A DNA stretch of 64,000 bases from positions 21,347 through 85,346 of the forward strand of contig CAJUES010000008.1 in assembly GCA_910585765.1 (NCBI GenBank), in the 5' to 3' direction. Both the position numbers and the translations under genes were made by a program. Position 1 is the first letter of the stretch. Every line of letters starts with the position of its first letter. Under the pieces are notes generated by a model. That model worked only from the letters and a program-made list of their open reading frames with translations, ran no database searches and was not told where the DNA came from. This DNA comes from an uncultured Lachnospiraceae bacterium. GTDB taxonomy: Bacteria; Bacillota; Clostridia; Lachnospirales; Lachnospiraceae. Of the stretch, positions 64,000 to 64,000 are shown piece after piece.

Positions 64000-64000
64000 T

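Overview
The window looks like chromosomal DNA from a motile, Gram-positive anaerobe of the Lachnospiraceae (Clostridia). This is inferred from the combination of flagellin, three methyl-accepting chemotaxis proteins, several carbohydrate (CUT1) ABC importers with GGG-type lipoprotein binding proteins, a folate ECF transporter under a THF riboswitch, a Bce-type peptide-sensing module, strong AGGAGG ribosome sites, and moderately GC-rich codon use. No rRNA, tRNA, CRISPR array, phage module or complete IS transposase was seen. The species cannot be named from sequence alone.

Layout. 1-2345: a binding lipoprotein followed by a chemotaxis receptor cut by the window edge. 2697-5995: XRE regulator plus MATE exporter, a small hypothetical protein, and a stand-alone LytTR regulator. 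6001-6654: an 11-bp tandem array with two DnaA-box-like motifs, then the dead 3' end of a GH2 beta-galactosidase gene. 6655-11472: bceRS-bceAB-like response regulator, kinase, ATPase and permease. 11728-16506: CUT1 sugar importer with a divergent LacI repressor. 16507-17775: a catalytic-domain-only tyrosine recombinase among three palindromic elements of about 155-162 bp. 17743-21410: heterodimeric ABC exporter. 21411-22785: gene-poor, hairpin-rich spacer. 22786-27117: Rpn-type nuclease, small anchored protein, D,D-carboxypeptidase and ZIP metal transporter. 27489-31503: two chemotaxis receptors.

31609-38610 is a second CUT1 importer with a rhamnogalacturonan-acetylesterase-like gene and a divergent membrane AraC regulator, which suggests pectin side-chain use. 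38676-48444 is mostly housekeeping: dihydroorotase, PrcB-like lipoprotein, PlsC, murF, ddl, a GH9-like lipoprotein, MATE, YlmH-like S4 protein and a membrane-anchored Mrr-like protein. 48675-63999 holds the THF riboswitch-folT, a membrane HPt protein, glycogen phosphorylase, a coiled-coil protein, pncB, flagellin, glpK, a ThuA/TIM-barrel fusion, a broken DUF1801-type gene, a third MATE transporter and a partial unknown gene.

How it fits together: the cell imports and breaks down plant-type carbohydrates (two importers with dedicated regulators, esterase, GH2 remnant, glycogen phosphorylase, ThuA/isomerase fusion), senses gradients (three MCPs, flagellin), and resists antimicrobial compounds (BceAB, heterodimeric ABC, three MATE). 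The most unusual material is non-coding: a family of short palindromic elements sharing terminal sequence, three of them around a tyrosine recombinase. Three genes (GH2, esterase-like, DUF1801-like) show frameshift or in-frame internal loss of key motifs. I did not find a clearly new multi-gene system; the recombinase/inverted-repeat cluster and the ThuA fusion are the best leads.
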